Assembly (NCBI GenBank): GCA_001414485.1
Contig: LLEY01000143.1
Coordinates: 1 to 64,000, forward strand
Length of the DNA stretch: 64,000 nt
From: Calycina herbarum
Lineage: Eukaryota; Ascomycota; Leotiomycetes; Helotiales; Pezizellaceae
Direction of reading: 5' to 3'
Shown: piece by piece, positions 44,253 to 56,000 of the stretch
How positions within the stretch are numbered: position 1 is the first letter of the stretch
Layout: each line of letters begins with the position of its first letter
Made by a program: the position numbers and the translations under genes
Notes under the pieces: model-generated
The model's input: only the letters and a program-made list of their open reading frames with translations
The model's database searches: none
What the model was told of the DNA's origin: nothing

Positions 44253-45844
44253 TCAGACTTTCCAAGTTCCTCGCATTTGGCCCATGAAATAAGTTGCTAC
44301 CACAAGTAGTAAGCTGCCTATCAGTGCACTTAGCCCAGAGAATAGCTGGACTCCAACATAGTTGGTACTGTGCTGCCGATTCAGGACTGCCCCTTGGATA
44401 GGCAAACCTGTCAGGCAGCTTTAAGAAGTCAGTATTATAAACCAATTATTAGAGAGGTGTTCTGAAGACGAATTTGGTGTGACTAACCTGGCTGCCATCA
44501 CCACTTGGAAAGTCCCAAATCGCTGGCCGAGCGTCTCTAGACTGCCGGCCTTGGCCGCAGACGGCATCAGTAGAGACACAAAAGCACCACTCACAAATCC
44601 ATAGACCACAGCAAAGACGATAATACCAGCGTGAGATGGATGATAATCAAATGGCAGCCATAGTGCTATAATAGATGTTCCTGTGAGAATGGAACAGGCA
44701 GTTATGACATTGAAATAGCCAATTCTGTCAGCGTAATATGGAGGGAAAAGCCGGCCAGGAACTGAGGCTCCACTGCAAAATTGCATCATCGTCAGTCAAT
44801 TTCGAAGGCTCAGGTACGTCTGGTCTTCGAAAGAAACCTTGAGACGCAAGACAACGTACTTTATGATAGAGATCAATTCTAGGGCAAGAGTAGGCGAGAA
44901 GTTCGCGTTCTCCGCCATGCTAGAAATAAAATCAAAAGGAGCCCATAAACCCCACCTATATTCATCTCCATGCATTGGTCAGCCAACCTTGTCAGATTGT
45001 TGTGCCTTTAAAAGGTTGTCGGATCGCTATCCACTCACATAACAAGGAATGTTCCCGCAGCGTAGAGAGCAAATTCTTTATGCTTGAACAGCGTCACATC
45101 GAACCATTTCAGCTTGGAATCCCACTTCTTGCGCGGCAAACGTGCCCGTACCATCAGGATTGCTGCGGCCAGGCATACACCGATGAGAAGGGCAGTGTAC
45201 CGCATTGCGCCAACTAAGCCTATCTTCTTCGAGACCCGGTCAAGAAAGATAGGAAGTATAACACCACCAAGACTACTTCCTGTCGCAGCAATACCGGTAG
45301 CTAGACCTCGGCGACGGATAAACCACTGACCTACACACACCAGGGCCGCAGTGAAGACACCACCGGCCCCAACACCGAAGACGATTCCTTGTGCCAGAAA
45401 GATCTGGTAGTATTTATCCGCTAAACTTGTCATACATAGCCCGAACACACAGAGGATAGCACCAGGGTAAAGTACCGGCGCTGGACCGTAAGTGTCAATC
45501 AATTGTCCAAATAGTGGCCCTGGTAGCCACATGAGAGCCAATTCGACGGCAAATATCCAAGCAATGTCAGATGACGAATAGGCACGAAGCGTTGTTGCTT
45601 GGTACGACGTCTGGAAGACACCGATTCTGTATGGTCATGAACATGTTAGCTCTTAATCAGAAACTTTGTTGATCCGTATCACATACGCAGCCAAAAATCC
45701 AAATGTACTGAAAAGACAAATCCAAGCGTCTATCACACAAAGCCAGCCCCGAAAGCCTTCTTCAGGAGCTAATTCGGGGGCCAGCACGTGTTCAATATCT
45801 GTCGCATCCTGCTCTTGTTTGTTGGACTCAGATGAGGTACTCAT
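44253..45844 (-). CDS. MFS transporter, monocarboxylate-transporter-like, five exons
   Basis: Plasma-membrane MFS permease of 430 residues in the MCT-like fungal group often found in metabolite clusters; substrate unknown. Exons on the minus strand: 45844-45687, 45626-45039, 44955-44860, 44772-44488, 44418-44253. All donors (GTATGT, GTGAGT, GTACGT, GTTAGT) and acceptors close the frame (1293 nt). A short acidic N-terminus precedes [20 protein letters not shown]. Helices and loops typical of the group follow: [51 protein letters not shown] and [11 protein letters not shown]. No defects are seen. Its 5' end lies only about 140 bp from the remaining part of the questin-oxidase-like gene on the opposite strand. 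Confidence 0.85.
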
Positions 45845-45984
45845 TGTGAGTATTAATTTTGCGTGATGGAACAGATTCACCGTTCGCTGGCAAGGCTTGC
45901 GAACTAAATGGAGTCCTTCTGGATTGAAAACCCTGTTTGAATACTATAAGGTTATTTGTATAGGTTATTGAGACTGACAAATTG

Positions 45985-46856
45985 CAGGTTATGTGCATGG
46001 ATTGATCCACATTGGTCTAGCTCTCGAATTTCGACAGCTTTTACTCCTAGCAGAGGGATTGGCCCAGGCAGCTGTACATCACGATGACTGGTACACAGAG
46101 TATCTTTCTGCAGCGGAATTGGCGGCTGCCGAGGCCAAAGAAACACCTCTACCACTGGCTACACTCGTCGACATGGAACGTGCGAATCCTAAGATTAACA
46201 CCACGTCAAGCTTCGAGTTCCAAACTCAGACACGGAAGTACTCCGGTCGATGGGCTATGGACAAAGAAGTGGCACGTGATGGAGTCCTGAAAAATGCCAT
46301 GAAAGAGCTGGTTAGTTTGGCAGCGCGATGGAGGGTAGATCCAGACAACTTGGAGAAGTATACTGCAGAGTTGATGAACACAGCTGTATACATCACGGCC
46401 GGTGCTCAAAACCCACCTTACCAGTGCACCTTCGATTTCTTCCTCCTCCCCTGTGTGACGGCAAGCATTGGACACATTGCCTTTCTTCAGGAATACTCCA
46501 TGACCAAAGAACAGAAAGCCCGCCTGTTAGAGTATAGTGGCCGAGTGTTCATGATGACCTATGCCGGCATGGGAACGCCACAATTGAGGATGGACTACAT
46601 CAGTTCGCACCGATCTAAACTCACAAATCAGGGTTGGCTCGAAGTCTTTGCACGGGCGTGTCGTCATGAAGATGATGGGCATATGGCGAAGCTAATTAGG
46701 TCCACGAAACTTGCAGAAGAGGTGTCGAAGCCGTACGATCATTTGCCGGAGTTTCGAGTCAAGCAGGATATGTTTCTTCAGGCTGGGATCGCAATGATAG
46801 ACTCGGGTACTTCTGTCAGAAATCAGGTGATTTGGGGGCCAAATCTTGGTGCTTAA
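45985..46856 (+). pseudogene. Questin-oxidase-like (DUF4243) protein, N-terminus missing
   Basis: About 290 residues of the questin-oxidase-like family (Baeyer-Villiger-type ring-opening enzymes of anthraquinone pathways). The frame begins at GYVHGLIHIGLALEF, the conserved HGxxH region. It passes through CTFDFFLLPCVTASIGHIAFLQ and ends with a zone containing RHEDDGHMAKLIRS and a stop at 46854-46856. Full-length members are about 430-460 residues, so roughly the first third is absent. The frame opens immediately after a good 3' splice site (branch ACTGAC, acceptor TTGCAG at 45984), but no upstream exon with a compatible phase exists before the MFS gene. The remaining exon is otherwise free of stops. 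It is probably a truncated gene, and rearrangement here may have removed its 5' half. Confidence 0.75.
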
Positions 46857-47379
46857 TAAGCCCTTGGAACATATTTAGACTGTTTGTCCGTATGGACAAC
46901 ATAGACTCGTAATCATCGAATCCATCAATACACAGATCAAAACCATCACTTCCATCCCCCATTCTTGACAACTTCGCAGCCTATGACAGGGACCAAACAT
47001 TGGGATCTAATACGCATGTGCGGATTCCCAGAGGCGTGGGAGAGATATCCCAAGCGAGATTATTGAGGACTCGACGGATGATGTGCACAGAGACATGAGT
47101 GGTAGACACGTGATCTTCGTTATGGACCTCGGGAATTTGCTTACCTATGTCTGAAGTCGATGTCTTCCGTGACCTTCTCGTGCTGCCATAAAAGCGGACA
47201 TTCTTTGGCACCTGGAGTGAGAGGAAAATCAAACTAGTGATAGTGCTAACATTTCACATTCTCTACTTATTGCCAGAGTCCAGACACAGAATATGGAAGT
47301 ACTCGCCAAAACACATTGCCTTGGCCACGCGCTCTACAATGACTTATGAACTTGATTGTCTGCTTTGACCGACGTACTA
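46857..47379. other. Intergenic region
   Basis: A minus-strand frame at 46981-47232 has no recognisable domain. Nothing else is seen. Confidence 0.4.
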
Positions 47380-50113
47380 TCATGAATGATAAGATGGTAA
47401 TGTCTCGCCTGTAGCGGGTACATTATTGTTCGTGTTGAATGCTCCTTCGAATAGTATTGGTTGACTGGTTTGAGAAGTCCAAGGCGACGCCCAAGCGCTA
47501 TCCCAATACCAGTCCATGTCAAGATCAAAATTATCAACGCCAAACTGTTCCAAAAATTAGCACCAACGTGATGAACCTGTCGGCGATTGTACTAACATCA
47601 GGATAATTACCATCTGTCCACCCTGATGCTGGAAAGAGTGTCGTATCAGTGGTCAAGTGGGGTGATGCAGCTCCAGTCTAGACATGAATATTAGCTCACC
47701 ATGTGATCTTCAAACATAGGATAATGTATAGCAGCAGCGGTGAAGATTCGGTTGTGAACTTGATAGGTCCCTATGATTCAGTAGAAGAAGGAAGTTGTGG
47801 TACTCACATTAGATACAGCTTCTTGAGGTGTTGGGTACTGCTGATTGAAAGGAGATTGCTGTTCTCTGGTAAAGTGCTGGTAATATAGACCCAAAAACCT
47901 TTGTGCGTAAGAAGACTTGGCTGTATGACGAGACTCCTTGCACAGGTGTACTTTCAGCAACATGATAGCTCCACACATCATGAGAGGGCACCAGGGCTCC
48001 CCATAAAAGCATCGCAAGTATCTGTTTTCCACGCTTGGAATACACAGTTCCAGAAGGTCAATCGTAGATTCTGAATTAGCCATAATAACGCTTGTAGAGT
48101 CTGCCTTTCACATCAGCACTTTTCATGATAACATACCCTGAAGACATGCCTGAAGCTTTCGCTTGCCGCTAAAAAACACCAGCTCACGAGAAAAGTATGA
48201 AACTAACCTTTGGGTTGCAACATAGCGATGCGGGTGAGGCTCAACGAGGCCAGGAGGACATCCTCTCGGAGGATAGTTGGATTCTGAGTTCCTGATATCT
48301 CAAGGTCATTGTTGAGTAGAAGGATATCTCGTGAGGCATGGTAGCAGACGATCTCGGACAAGGGAAACCTGGTTATATCCTTTTGGTGGAGATATGGTCG
48401 GTGGATAGCCAGGATACATTCCTTCAATTGATATTGCAGAAATGTATATACGAGAAAAGGATGCCCTGGACCAACTTCACTTCCTTCCTTTGCGGTCCAA
48501 GAGGGAAGGGAAGCAAGTGCCTGAGTAATCTCATGAGTGTATTGCAAGACATCTTTGTAGTCAAGTGCTTTCAAAATCCCGGTGCTATACATGCGCCTTG
48601 AGATTTCGAGACGCAACGCCCAGCTGCGGGAACTATGAAATTGATAAGACGTAAATGTGTATTGGTTCGAGGGTTTTGCTGTGGGAAGTTCCTGTGATTC
48701 TCTGTTGAATTCTTCATCGTCAATATTTGCAGGAACCGCGACATTAGAATCAAGGTTGTGAAGGAGAGTAGGAAGCTCAAACTCGAAGGAGTTCTGGAGG
48801 TCTAATTCTCTCAAAACAGTCCATATCCGTCTTTTCATCTCTCTGGTGTAGGTATCGTCATGGGATGGATCACAATATAGCTTGTCCAATATTGCATTTT
48901 GAATCAAAGACCCGGTCTCATTCCAATATCGCTTCTTTCTGATCGTGTTCACTCTCTTTGCAAGATAGAGCAGACAAGAGAGCTGGTAAAAAAAGAGGTT
49001 GCGCTTCTTGGAGTTTTGCTGGGTCAGCCAGTGGTCACAAGCAGCAATCCATTTTGGCGGCATGGCTCTATATACGGACGGAACACGAGTAGATTCCGAA
49101 GGGTTAGCAAAGGCACCAGTCGATATTGATATCATTGCCAGAACAAGTGCTGTCATGGCAGGGTAGCTTGTATGGTCTGGTTTCCAGAAATTGGCATATT
49201 CGGCTTTGAATGTCGGGACGTGGACAATGCGATGAAGCTGCTCAAAATTATCGAGGTAGAGAGATACCAACGTATCCGTGTCATCTCTTGGAGGAAGGAG
49301 ATTTTCCAATCGACGGGCTTCGACATAAGAACCATCTTTGAAAGACTTGTTCTTTTTGAGACTGACACCACGAGGTTTGAACCATTCGTCAACAGTCTCT
49401 TTGATGAAAGGGAAGAGTTGGGGGATCCAGAGTAACATGTGAGCATGATTAAATTCTAGAGAACCGTACACAATATCTCACCTCTTCAAAAAATCGGAAC
49501 AGAGTGTGCTGACGGTAGTACGGTAATAGCTTACTGCTGTTGTCAGGAGCAGCATGCTCTTTATCCAGAATACCTGGCACTTGAGACGTGGTACGGGGCT
49601 CTGTGTTTTGCAAAGTTGATATCAATGTCTCGGTTTGTGAGTCATTACGTGGAGCTTGTTGGTCGTACTCTTGATTCTTGTCCTTGCCCTGCTGGCGAGG
49701 TTCTGCTAGCAGCAGCTTTAGTTGAGCAATCTCGGCCCGAAGCTCTCGGATCTGACTGCTGTTATTGTTGGAGGTAGTTTGCGGTTGGCTTTTGTTCGTG
49801 GGCACTTGTAGCGGGAGCTGCCTTGTCCCCGGCCTCTGCTCGTAGGAGCATTGTTCTGGCCTGGCAGCCTTGATACATCGCTGGCAGGGTAAATTCCGGT
49901 CGCACAATAGCTGAATAGGTAGGTATGTCAGCGGAGTCTGTATAGGCAGATACCTAGCTACCTTACCTTCTTCTTCCTACATTCTCCACAGCTCAGTCGA
50001 GCACGTTTCATCCGGCTCCGAACTTCGCTGCTTCCACCATCAGTCGCTTCCTGAGCAACTGGAGCGACAGCCGATGCAACTACGAATGCGTTGTCCTCGG
50101 CACTTGCAGACAT
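47380..50113 (-). CDS. Zn2Cys6 transcription factor with fungal-specific regulatory domain
   Basis: Nuclear regulator. Exon 1 (50113-49967) and exon 2 (49910-49482) build the binuclear zinc cluster CGECRKKKLLCDRNLPCQRC, with the exact C-x2-C-x6-C-x5-C-x2-C-x8-C spacing. A Gln/Ser-rich linker and a Leu-rich coiled-coil dimerisation helix (IRELRAEIAQLKLLL) follow. Exon 3 (about 49396-48208) has the fungal_trans domain (LVSLYLDNFEQLHRIVHVPTF, MISISTG). The next exon starts at 48100 (ATSTIDLLELCIP-like helix, then LLKVHLCKESRHTAKSS). The 3' exons are uncertain. Acceptable splice sites lead to an acidic, Trp-rich end (FDLDMDWYWDSAW) and a stop at 47380-47382, while an alternative frame ends at 47334. 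It is divergent from the MFS gene at 50870. It is a plausible cluster-specific regulator. Confidence 0.8.
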
Positions 50114-50869
50114 ATTGAGTAGGTAGGTATGTGTTGTGTTGTGATGCGATCACACACAGTGCAGATGGGAGGCGTCTTCTGGTCTAGAGCATTGGTCATC
50201 GATGCCGGGGGTTCAATTCATTTCCTACGAAGAGTCTGTCGACCCCCGCGAACCAGGAGAAAGTCCCGCGGGCATAAAATCTCGAAGTGGACTTAATGGA
50301 GTTAAGGTGAGAAGTTAATCTCACGTCGTACTCGTGCAGCCAACAAATCCGAAATAGGTAGGCCTCCGTACACCCTCGCCTAACAACATTGAATGAAGCC
50401 TTGCTCTCCGCACCAATAACCTTTGCCTGTTGTCTGTATTTGCATGTAAATAACGCTAAGCCTATTTCAGAATAGTTGATTGTACGATTGATTAATTTGA
50501 TATTTGATGTTACAGTACCATGCGTGCCCCACTATATCCGATACACCATGTAAGCAGGCAACCTAAATCACAACTCGGCGACCGAATATCTCCGCGTCGA
50601 CTTCGCGTCAGGATACCAATTCATCACCGATCATATCCGAGCATCAACGTCCGAACACGGTCGAGTAAAGAAAAGGAGACCGGCGCACATTGTAACTTTC
50701 TTCCTTAAATCGATTTCGCGGCTCATCGAGTCTCACACGCCATTCTTGTCTTCACGCGCACTGCCACCATCGTTGCTTACCATATTTTCTGGTAAGAAAT
50801 TTAGATACCTGAATCTGAGCTTCCACATACACGCCCAGTCTACGCATAGGTACACTGCACAGATCCATC
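50114..50869. promoter_or_regulatory. Divergent promoter region, Zn2Cys6 regulator and MFS gene
   Basis: The 756-bp spacer is shared by the regulator (minus) and the MFS transporter (plus), an arrangement that would suit co-regulation. No confirmed CGG-type inverted repeat was identified. The open frame at 50520-50708 looks like chance. Confidence 0.4.
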
Positions 50870-52384
50870 ATGTCAGATACGGAAAAGGAGACCGAGGTAG
50901 CTCAACCTGAACCTCAAACTCCAGAGAATGGCTTCGACTCTCCATCAAAACCAGATGAAGCCATCCAACCGAAACCTCAACCAGCCATGCCAGTCTTTGC
51001 CGAAGGTGGTACCAAGGCCTGGCTTGTGGTACTTGGATGCTGGTGTACATCCTTTGCATCATTTGGTATTGTCAATTCCTTTGGGTAAGCATTGAATCAT
51101 ACCGTGAAAGAGAAGATAGTTTACATACTAATAATATGATTTCATCATTTAGAGTATACGAGACATACTACTTGCAAACATTCCTCTCACACTACTCGCC
51201 GTCCACTGTCGCTTGGATTGGATCTATTCAAGCCTTCGCCCAGTTTTCGGCGACCTTGATCAGTGGCCCAATTACAGATCGTTATGGGGCAATGGTATAA
51301 TCCTTTTCATCTCCGCGAAATCGAAGTTCTACTAACGAATCACCTCTTTCCAGATCGTTATTTGGCCCTGCTCGGTTCTTCTCGTTGTCGCCATGATGCT
51401 CACCAGCCTATGCACCAAGTTCTACCAATTCCTCCTTTGTCAGGGCATCCTCCTTGGAATGAGCTGCGGTCTTATTTTCGCCCCGGCGATGTCTGTTGTG
51501 GGCCATTACTTCTTCAAGAAGCGAGCAATGGCCATGGCATACGCATCTACTGGCTCTCCTATCGGTGGCACAATATTTCCTTTCATCCTGACGAAGTTGA
51601 TTGACAATCCGAGTGTGGGGTTTCCGTGGGCTCAACGTGTTTGCAGCTTCGTCAGCCTTTTCCTACTCATCATCGCTGCAGTTACGATCCGTCCAACGCC
51701 CATGAGGAGGAAGGGTAGCTTCATTCTTCTTGAAGCTTTCAAGATCCCCGCATATTCACTTCAGGTTGGGGCATTATTTATGGTTGTCCTCGGCTTCTGG
51801 ACTCCTTACTTCTACCTTGCAGATTATGGCCGGCGACATGGCATGGATGCCCAACTTGCAAACTACTTGTTTGCTATAATCAACGCGGGCTCATTCGTGG
51901 GACGCATGGCTAGTGGTACTTTCGCTCAACATGTTGGTCAATTCAACGTCGTAGCCTTTGCTTGTTTCAGCTCGGCCATCTTGTTGTTCTGTTGGGTTCG
52001 GATTACTTCAACTGCTGGGTTGATCGTATTATCACTTCTATTTGGAGCAACGAGCGGCATTATCATTGCTCTGATGATGTCAACTGTCGCGCATTGTGCA
52101 CCACACCCAACCAAGGTATGTCGAAATTTCTCAGTCATGGTCTTTTATCTCCCGTCCATCAATTCAGCTTGTCTAACAGATCATAGATCGGCACATACAT
52201 CGGCCAGTCAACATTTATTGTTGGTTTCGCGGGCCTGATCGGTACTCCAATTACGGGTGCCCTTGTTGCCCATTATAATAGCTATACCCAGGGAATTGTC
52301 TTCAGCGCAGCTGTCATGCTTGCTGGCGCGGTAATATTCAGTTTTGCAAGGTATGCTTTCGCCAAGGACAAACTCGTTGCTTGA
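50870..52384 (+). CDS. MFS transporter, monocarboxylate-transporter-like, four exons
   Basis: 438-residue MFS permease, a second MCT-like member. Exons 50870-51084, 51153-51294, 51354-52115, 52187-52384 close in frame (1317 nt), with introns of 68, 59 and 71 bp. An acidic, Pro/Glu-rich cytosolic N-terminus (MSDTEKETEVAQPEPQTPEN) precedes KAWLVVLGCWCTSFASFGIVNSFG and YYLQTFLSHYSPSTVAWIGSIQ. Twelve hydrophobic helices are apparent, with the typical GPITDRYG loop, MAMAYASTGSPIGG and GRMASGTFAQHVG. The gene is intact. It lies between the Zn2Cys6 regulator and the NR-PKS remnant, so it is a good candidate for product export or self-protection, but its substrate is unknown. Confidence 0.85.
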
Positions 52385-53049
52385 GACGGACAAGGCAAAA
52401 TCATAAATTGGAGGTACCTGAGGTGTAATTAATATCAGGCATTGAGAAACTTGAGCGCGCGTGGTGTTTCTTTTTCTGTACATGTAAAAACTACCAAAAA
52501 TTCACTTCAGACTAGCAATAAATTCAAGGCATCTCCTCTTAGTGATATTGTACACAGCTTTACAAGCCACCACGTTTGATCTATTATTTGTCCTTTAATG
52601 TTAGTAGTTCAAAAACCAACGATTGTATCAGGGGAAGTTATCAATTAGGATACTGTCTGAAGCAAAAGCTTTTCAAGGCTTTGTTCGTAGACTTTGGAGA
52701 AGTATTCATTGCAATGTGGCAATGAGGGTCGAACCAAAAGAGCAGTCGTTGAATTAGAGTTAATAGTGGGCCTGGCCGGCACCTCTGTTGGGGCCCTGCC
52801 CTGCCCACTATTACATTAGATTTCGCTTAATCTAGCTTCCCAGCTAGTCGCATGATACTACACCTCGTCACTTTAATTCAACGTTCGTGACATCACAAGA
52901 AGTGTCAACAATCCAGATGTCCTATAATTTTTGTTTGTATTCGACCCAGACTCTACATACTAACGAAGTGAAAAAGTTACACCATCAACGCGTATCTAGT
53001 GTTCTTAAAACATGACGCGCCATGTACAAAGTAGGTAAGGTCCGTCTCA
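52385..53049. other. Intergenic region between MFS gene and PKS remnant
   Basis: No gene is seen. It contains the GC-rich inverted repeat listed separately. Confidence 0.5.
52761..52813. repeat. Inverted repeat, 11-bp arms
   Basis: TAATAGTGGGC (52761-52771) pairs with GCCCACTATTA (52803-52813) around a 31-bp GC-rich loop. It may be a stem-loop or the tip of a small mobile element. It is not a typical fungal terminator, and its role is unknown. Confidence 0.55.
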
Positions 53050-56000
53050 TTACCTCAGGAAGCCAACTTCCTTCCATCTGAGAATGAATTTTGTCACTAA
53101 AGTCTCACTCAAAGCACCCAATCTCGCCAGAGTAGGCGAATGTTCTCTTGCCTTCGCAGTTCCCAGCAACAGGCCTCCGCAGCTCATGCGGATAAAATTG
53201 TCTACCAGGAAGTCCACCAGCAGATATGCAGGGTTGGCACCTCCGGGCCCATTGTCCTCACTCCTCGGCCAGTCCTTGACACGCAGAGCCCACTCTTCGA
53301 GGGGAATGGCGACTGGACCATCTTCAGCAATCCCGAGCGCATCCGCCAAAATTGCAATCATGTTGGGTCAGGATTGGCGAACTGGGTTCTCTACGTGATA
53401 TATTGGATACAACATCACATCATTAGGTTGTGTTAGTATGTCGATCAAAGTTCCTGCTACGTCGTCGGCCGGAGTCCATCCCATGGTACCCTGAAGTGCT
53501 GGAAGACAGCGTAACGTCTGTGATGACTTGATCAGGAACGGCACGTGCTCCATGGGGTTCCAATCCCCATTGATACGACTTCCGGCAACCTGACCTAAAC
53601 GTACAGCCGTTCCGCGAAATCTATCTGGAAATCGGTGCAAGGTGGCATCGAGCATGCGCTCGCAAATGTACTTAGCATCGCCATAGCCCGTTGGTAAAAC
53701 GCTTTCAATCGGTACGCGCTCCTCTAGTACGATGGGGCTGTTCGTCCACAATGGGTGGTGACCGACCGTGGCAATGGACGAGACCAGCAGGAAAGTCACA
53801 GGCTGTCGATGTTGATGCAAGTGGGGAGATGAGAGTGAGATGTCACGTGCCAGACCAAGCATTTGTGCCATAATGCGCAACTGTGGCTCAAAGCGTTTGA
53901 CAGGCCATTTTGAGTGCATAAGCCAGGCGTTATGCACAATGTGGGTGACACTTGCTACCAACTCATGGTAAATTTCATCGGGCAGGCCTAGATTTGGTTG
54001 TGACAGGTCTGTTTCTCGGACGTCAATCTTGGCTTTGGCTTCCAGTGACAACTCTATTCCCTTCTTTCGCAAGGCTTGTTCTTGTCTATCTCGTGGGTTT
54101 TGCTTGCTGACCCGGTTAAGACAGATAACCCGCGTGCAATCTTTCCGCGTCGCAGCCATGGCTACCAGGTGTGCACCTAACCCACCAGTACCACCCGTGA
54201 TTAAGACACACTTGGACAGCGAGATATCTGCCGTTAAAGCCATAGATACCGACTGTCGTGAGAGCGGAACATGTAGTTCCTGTTCGAAGTCCTTAGTCAG
54301 AGAATGGACATAGCTGGCAACCATTTGTTCACGGGCGGCATATTTTCCCGACGCAGTTGGTTTCATGCGGTAGTCCAGTGTGGCTTTGGGACTTGGAACA
54401 CATTCCCACTGACTGCACAGTTAGAATATGGAAATCCAAGCGCCAACCAAAGCAAAGCCACTTACTGGCTTGTTGGGCTCGCAGCGGCCAGTATCAATTT
54501 CTCAATCTCACTCTCTGGCCGCCCCCCAGTCGTCCAGTCGACATAACCATAGCCAACGGCCTGTAAATCCGTCTTCCATCGGGACTCGTGAGTCAATGCG
54601 TGTTCTCTACCATCATCGAACAGCCACCAGCCCTCAAAGAGACCGAAGATCAGATCAACCCAATACGGCGTCCATGTCATCTCAAGCATGAGAAGAAAAC
54701 CGTCAGGGCGCAACACCTGATGGATGTTCCGTGTACTTTCACGAAGGGATCGTGTAGCGTGCACAGCGTTGCTCGCGATCACAAAGTGCTGTGTCCCTTG
54801 TAGATCATGCTCGGGTGCCTTCTCAATATCGTGGACACGAAACTTCATCCAGGGGAATTGTTGACCCCAGATCTTGCGAGCAGCCGCCACAAACGAGGGG
54901 GTGAGATCAGTGAATGTGTACTCAATAGGAACGTTGAGCTTAGCTAGTAGCTGGACGAGTTTTCGGGTAGTCCCACCAGTCCCAGCTCCCATCTCCAGGA
55001 TTCGTAGGGGGGTATGCGTACTTTCTGGTCCTGTTTGGAGTACGAGCTTCTCCGAAATTCGAGTCAGGAAGTCTTCCATCTGCTCATACAGGGCCTTATT
55101 GAGAGGCCATTCAGCGTAGAAGGCGCTGATAAGTTCTCGGCCCTCGTGGTTGCCAAAAATCAACTTCACACCATCTGTATCACCCGCAAGCACCCGTCCG
55201 AGATTCAATCCGGCAAAGTAAGTCAATTTGTCGGCAGCCTGCTGGTCAGGAGATCGTGCAAGCATTTCCTCGTATATATCCTTGCTGGACCGTTGTGGGA
55301 GGGGAACAGCTGTCCGGGTTATGATATCCCTATTCAGTGTGATAATCTGTGTCTGGGCTTCGAGCATACGGTATAAGTATGTCACGAAGTGGTGATGCTC
55401 CTCTCCGTGCCAGATGCGCGAGATTTGCTGGCCAGGACGGGCATCGCGAAGCCCAGCACCCAAACCTTCGAAAGCTTCAAGTGTTAACGCCACTGTAAGC
55501 TCATTCTGTAGGGGTAGTGATTCGGCAACGTAGGATGTTTGCCCGAATTTATCCATGTGGGTGTCCGTCAATCTCTTGGTCTCATTGAAGGCCTCCATGA
55601 CTGTTGCAAAAGAGAGCTGAAGGTCATGGGCCATCGGTGACATCGCACGTTCTTCCTTATCCATATCCGATCCTGGGCCAGGGGTGGTCAGATGAGATGT
55701 TCCTACACCATCCGACGACGTTGTGCTTGGCTTCTCACTGTCTGAGTCTTCACTTGACTCTTCAACATCGTCATCCATCCCGATCTTGAGCGCAGCGAAC
55801 ACGCATCTCATCAGACCCGGTATATCGCTTACAGCAAGAATCTCACTTTCGGGAAGTGTCACTTTAAAAGCTTTTTCGATGTCCTGTACCAGTTCCATCC
55901 CAGTCAGGGAGTCAATACCCAGGTCAGCCAGCTCGCTGTCATCCCGAATTTCAACTACTTCCAGCCCAGACAACTCTGCAATTACAGCCTTCACTCGTAA

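Noticed and set aside
45880..45984. Upstream exon for the questin-oxidase-like gene
   Set aside because: No GT donor gives a compatible phase with the acceptor at 45984 without a stop codon.
46981..47232. 83-codon minus-strand frame as a gene or as the end of the regulator
   Set aside because: No domain resemblance and no splice path that joins it to the regulator's acidic C-terminus.
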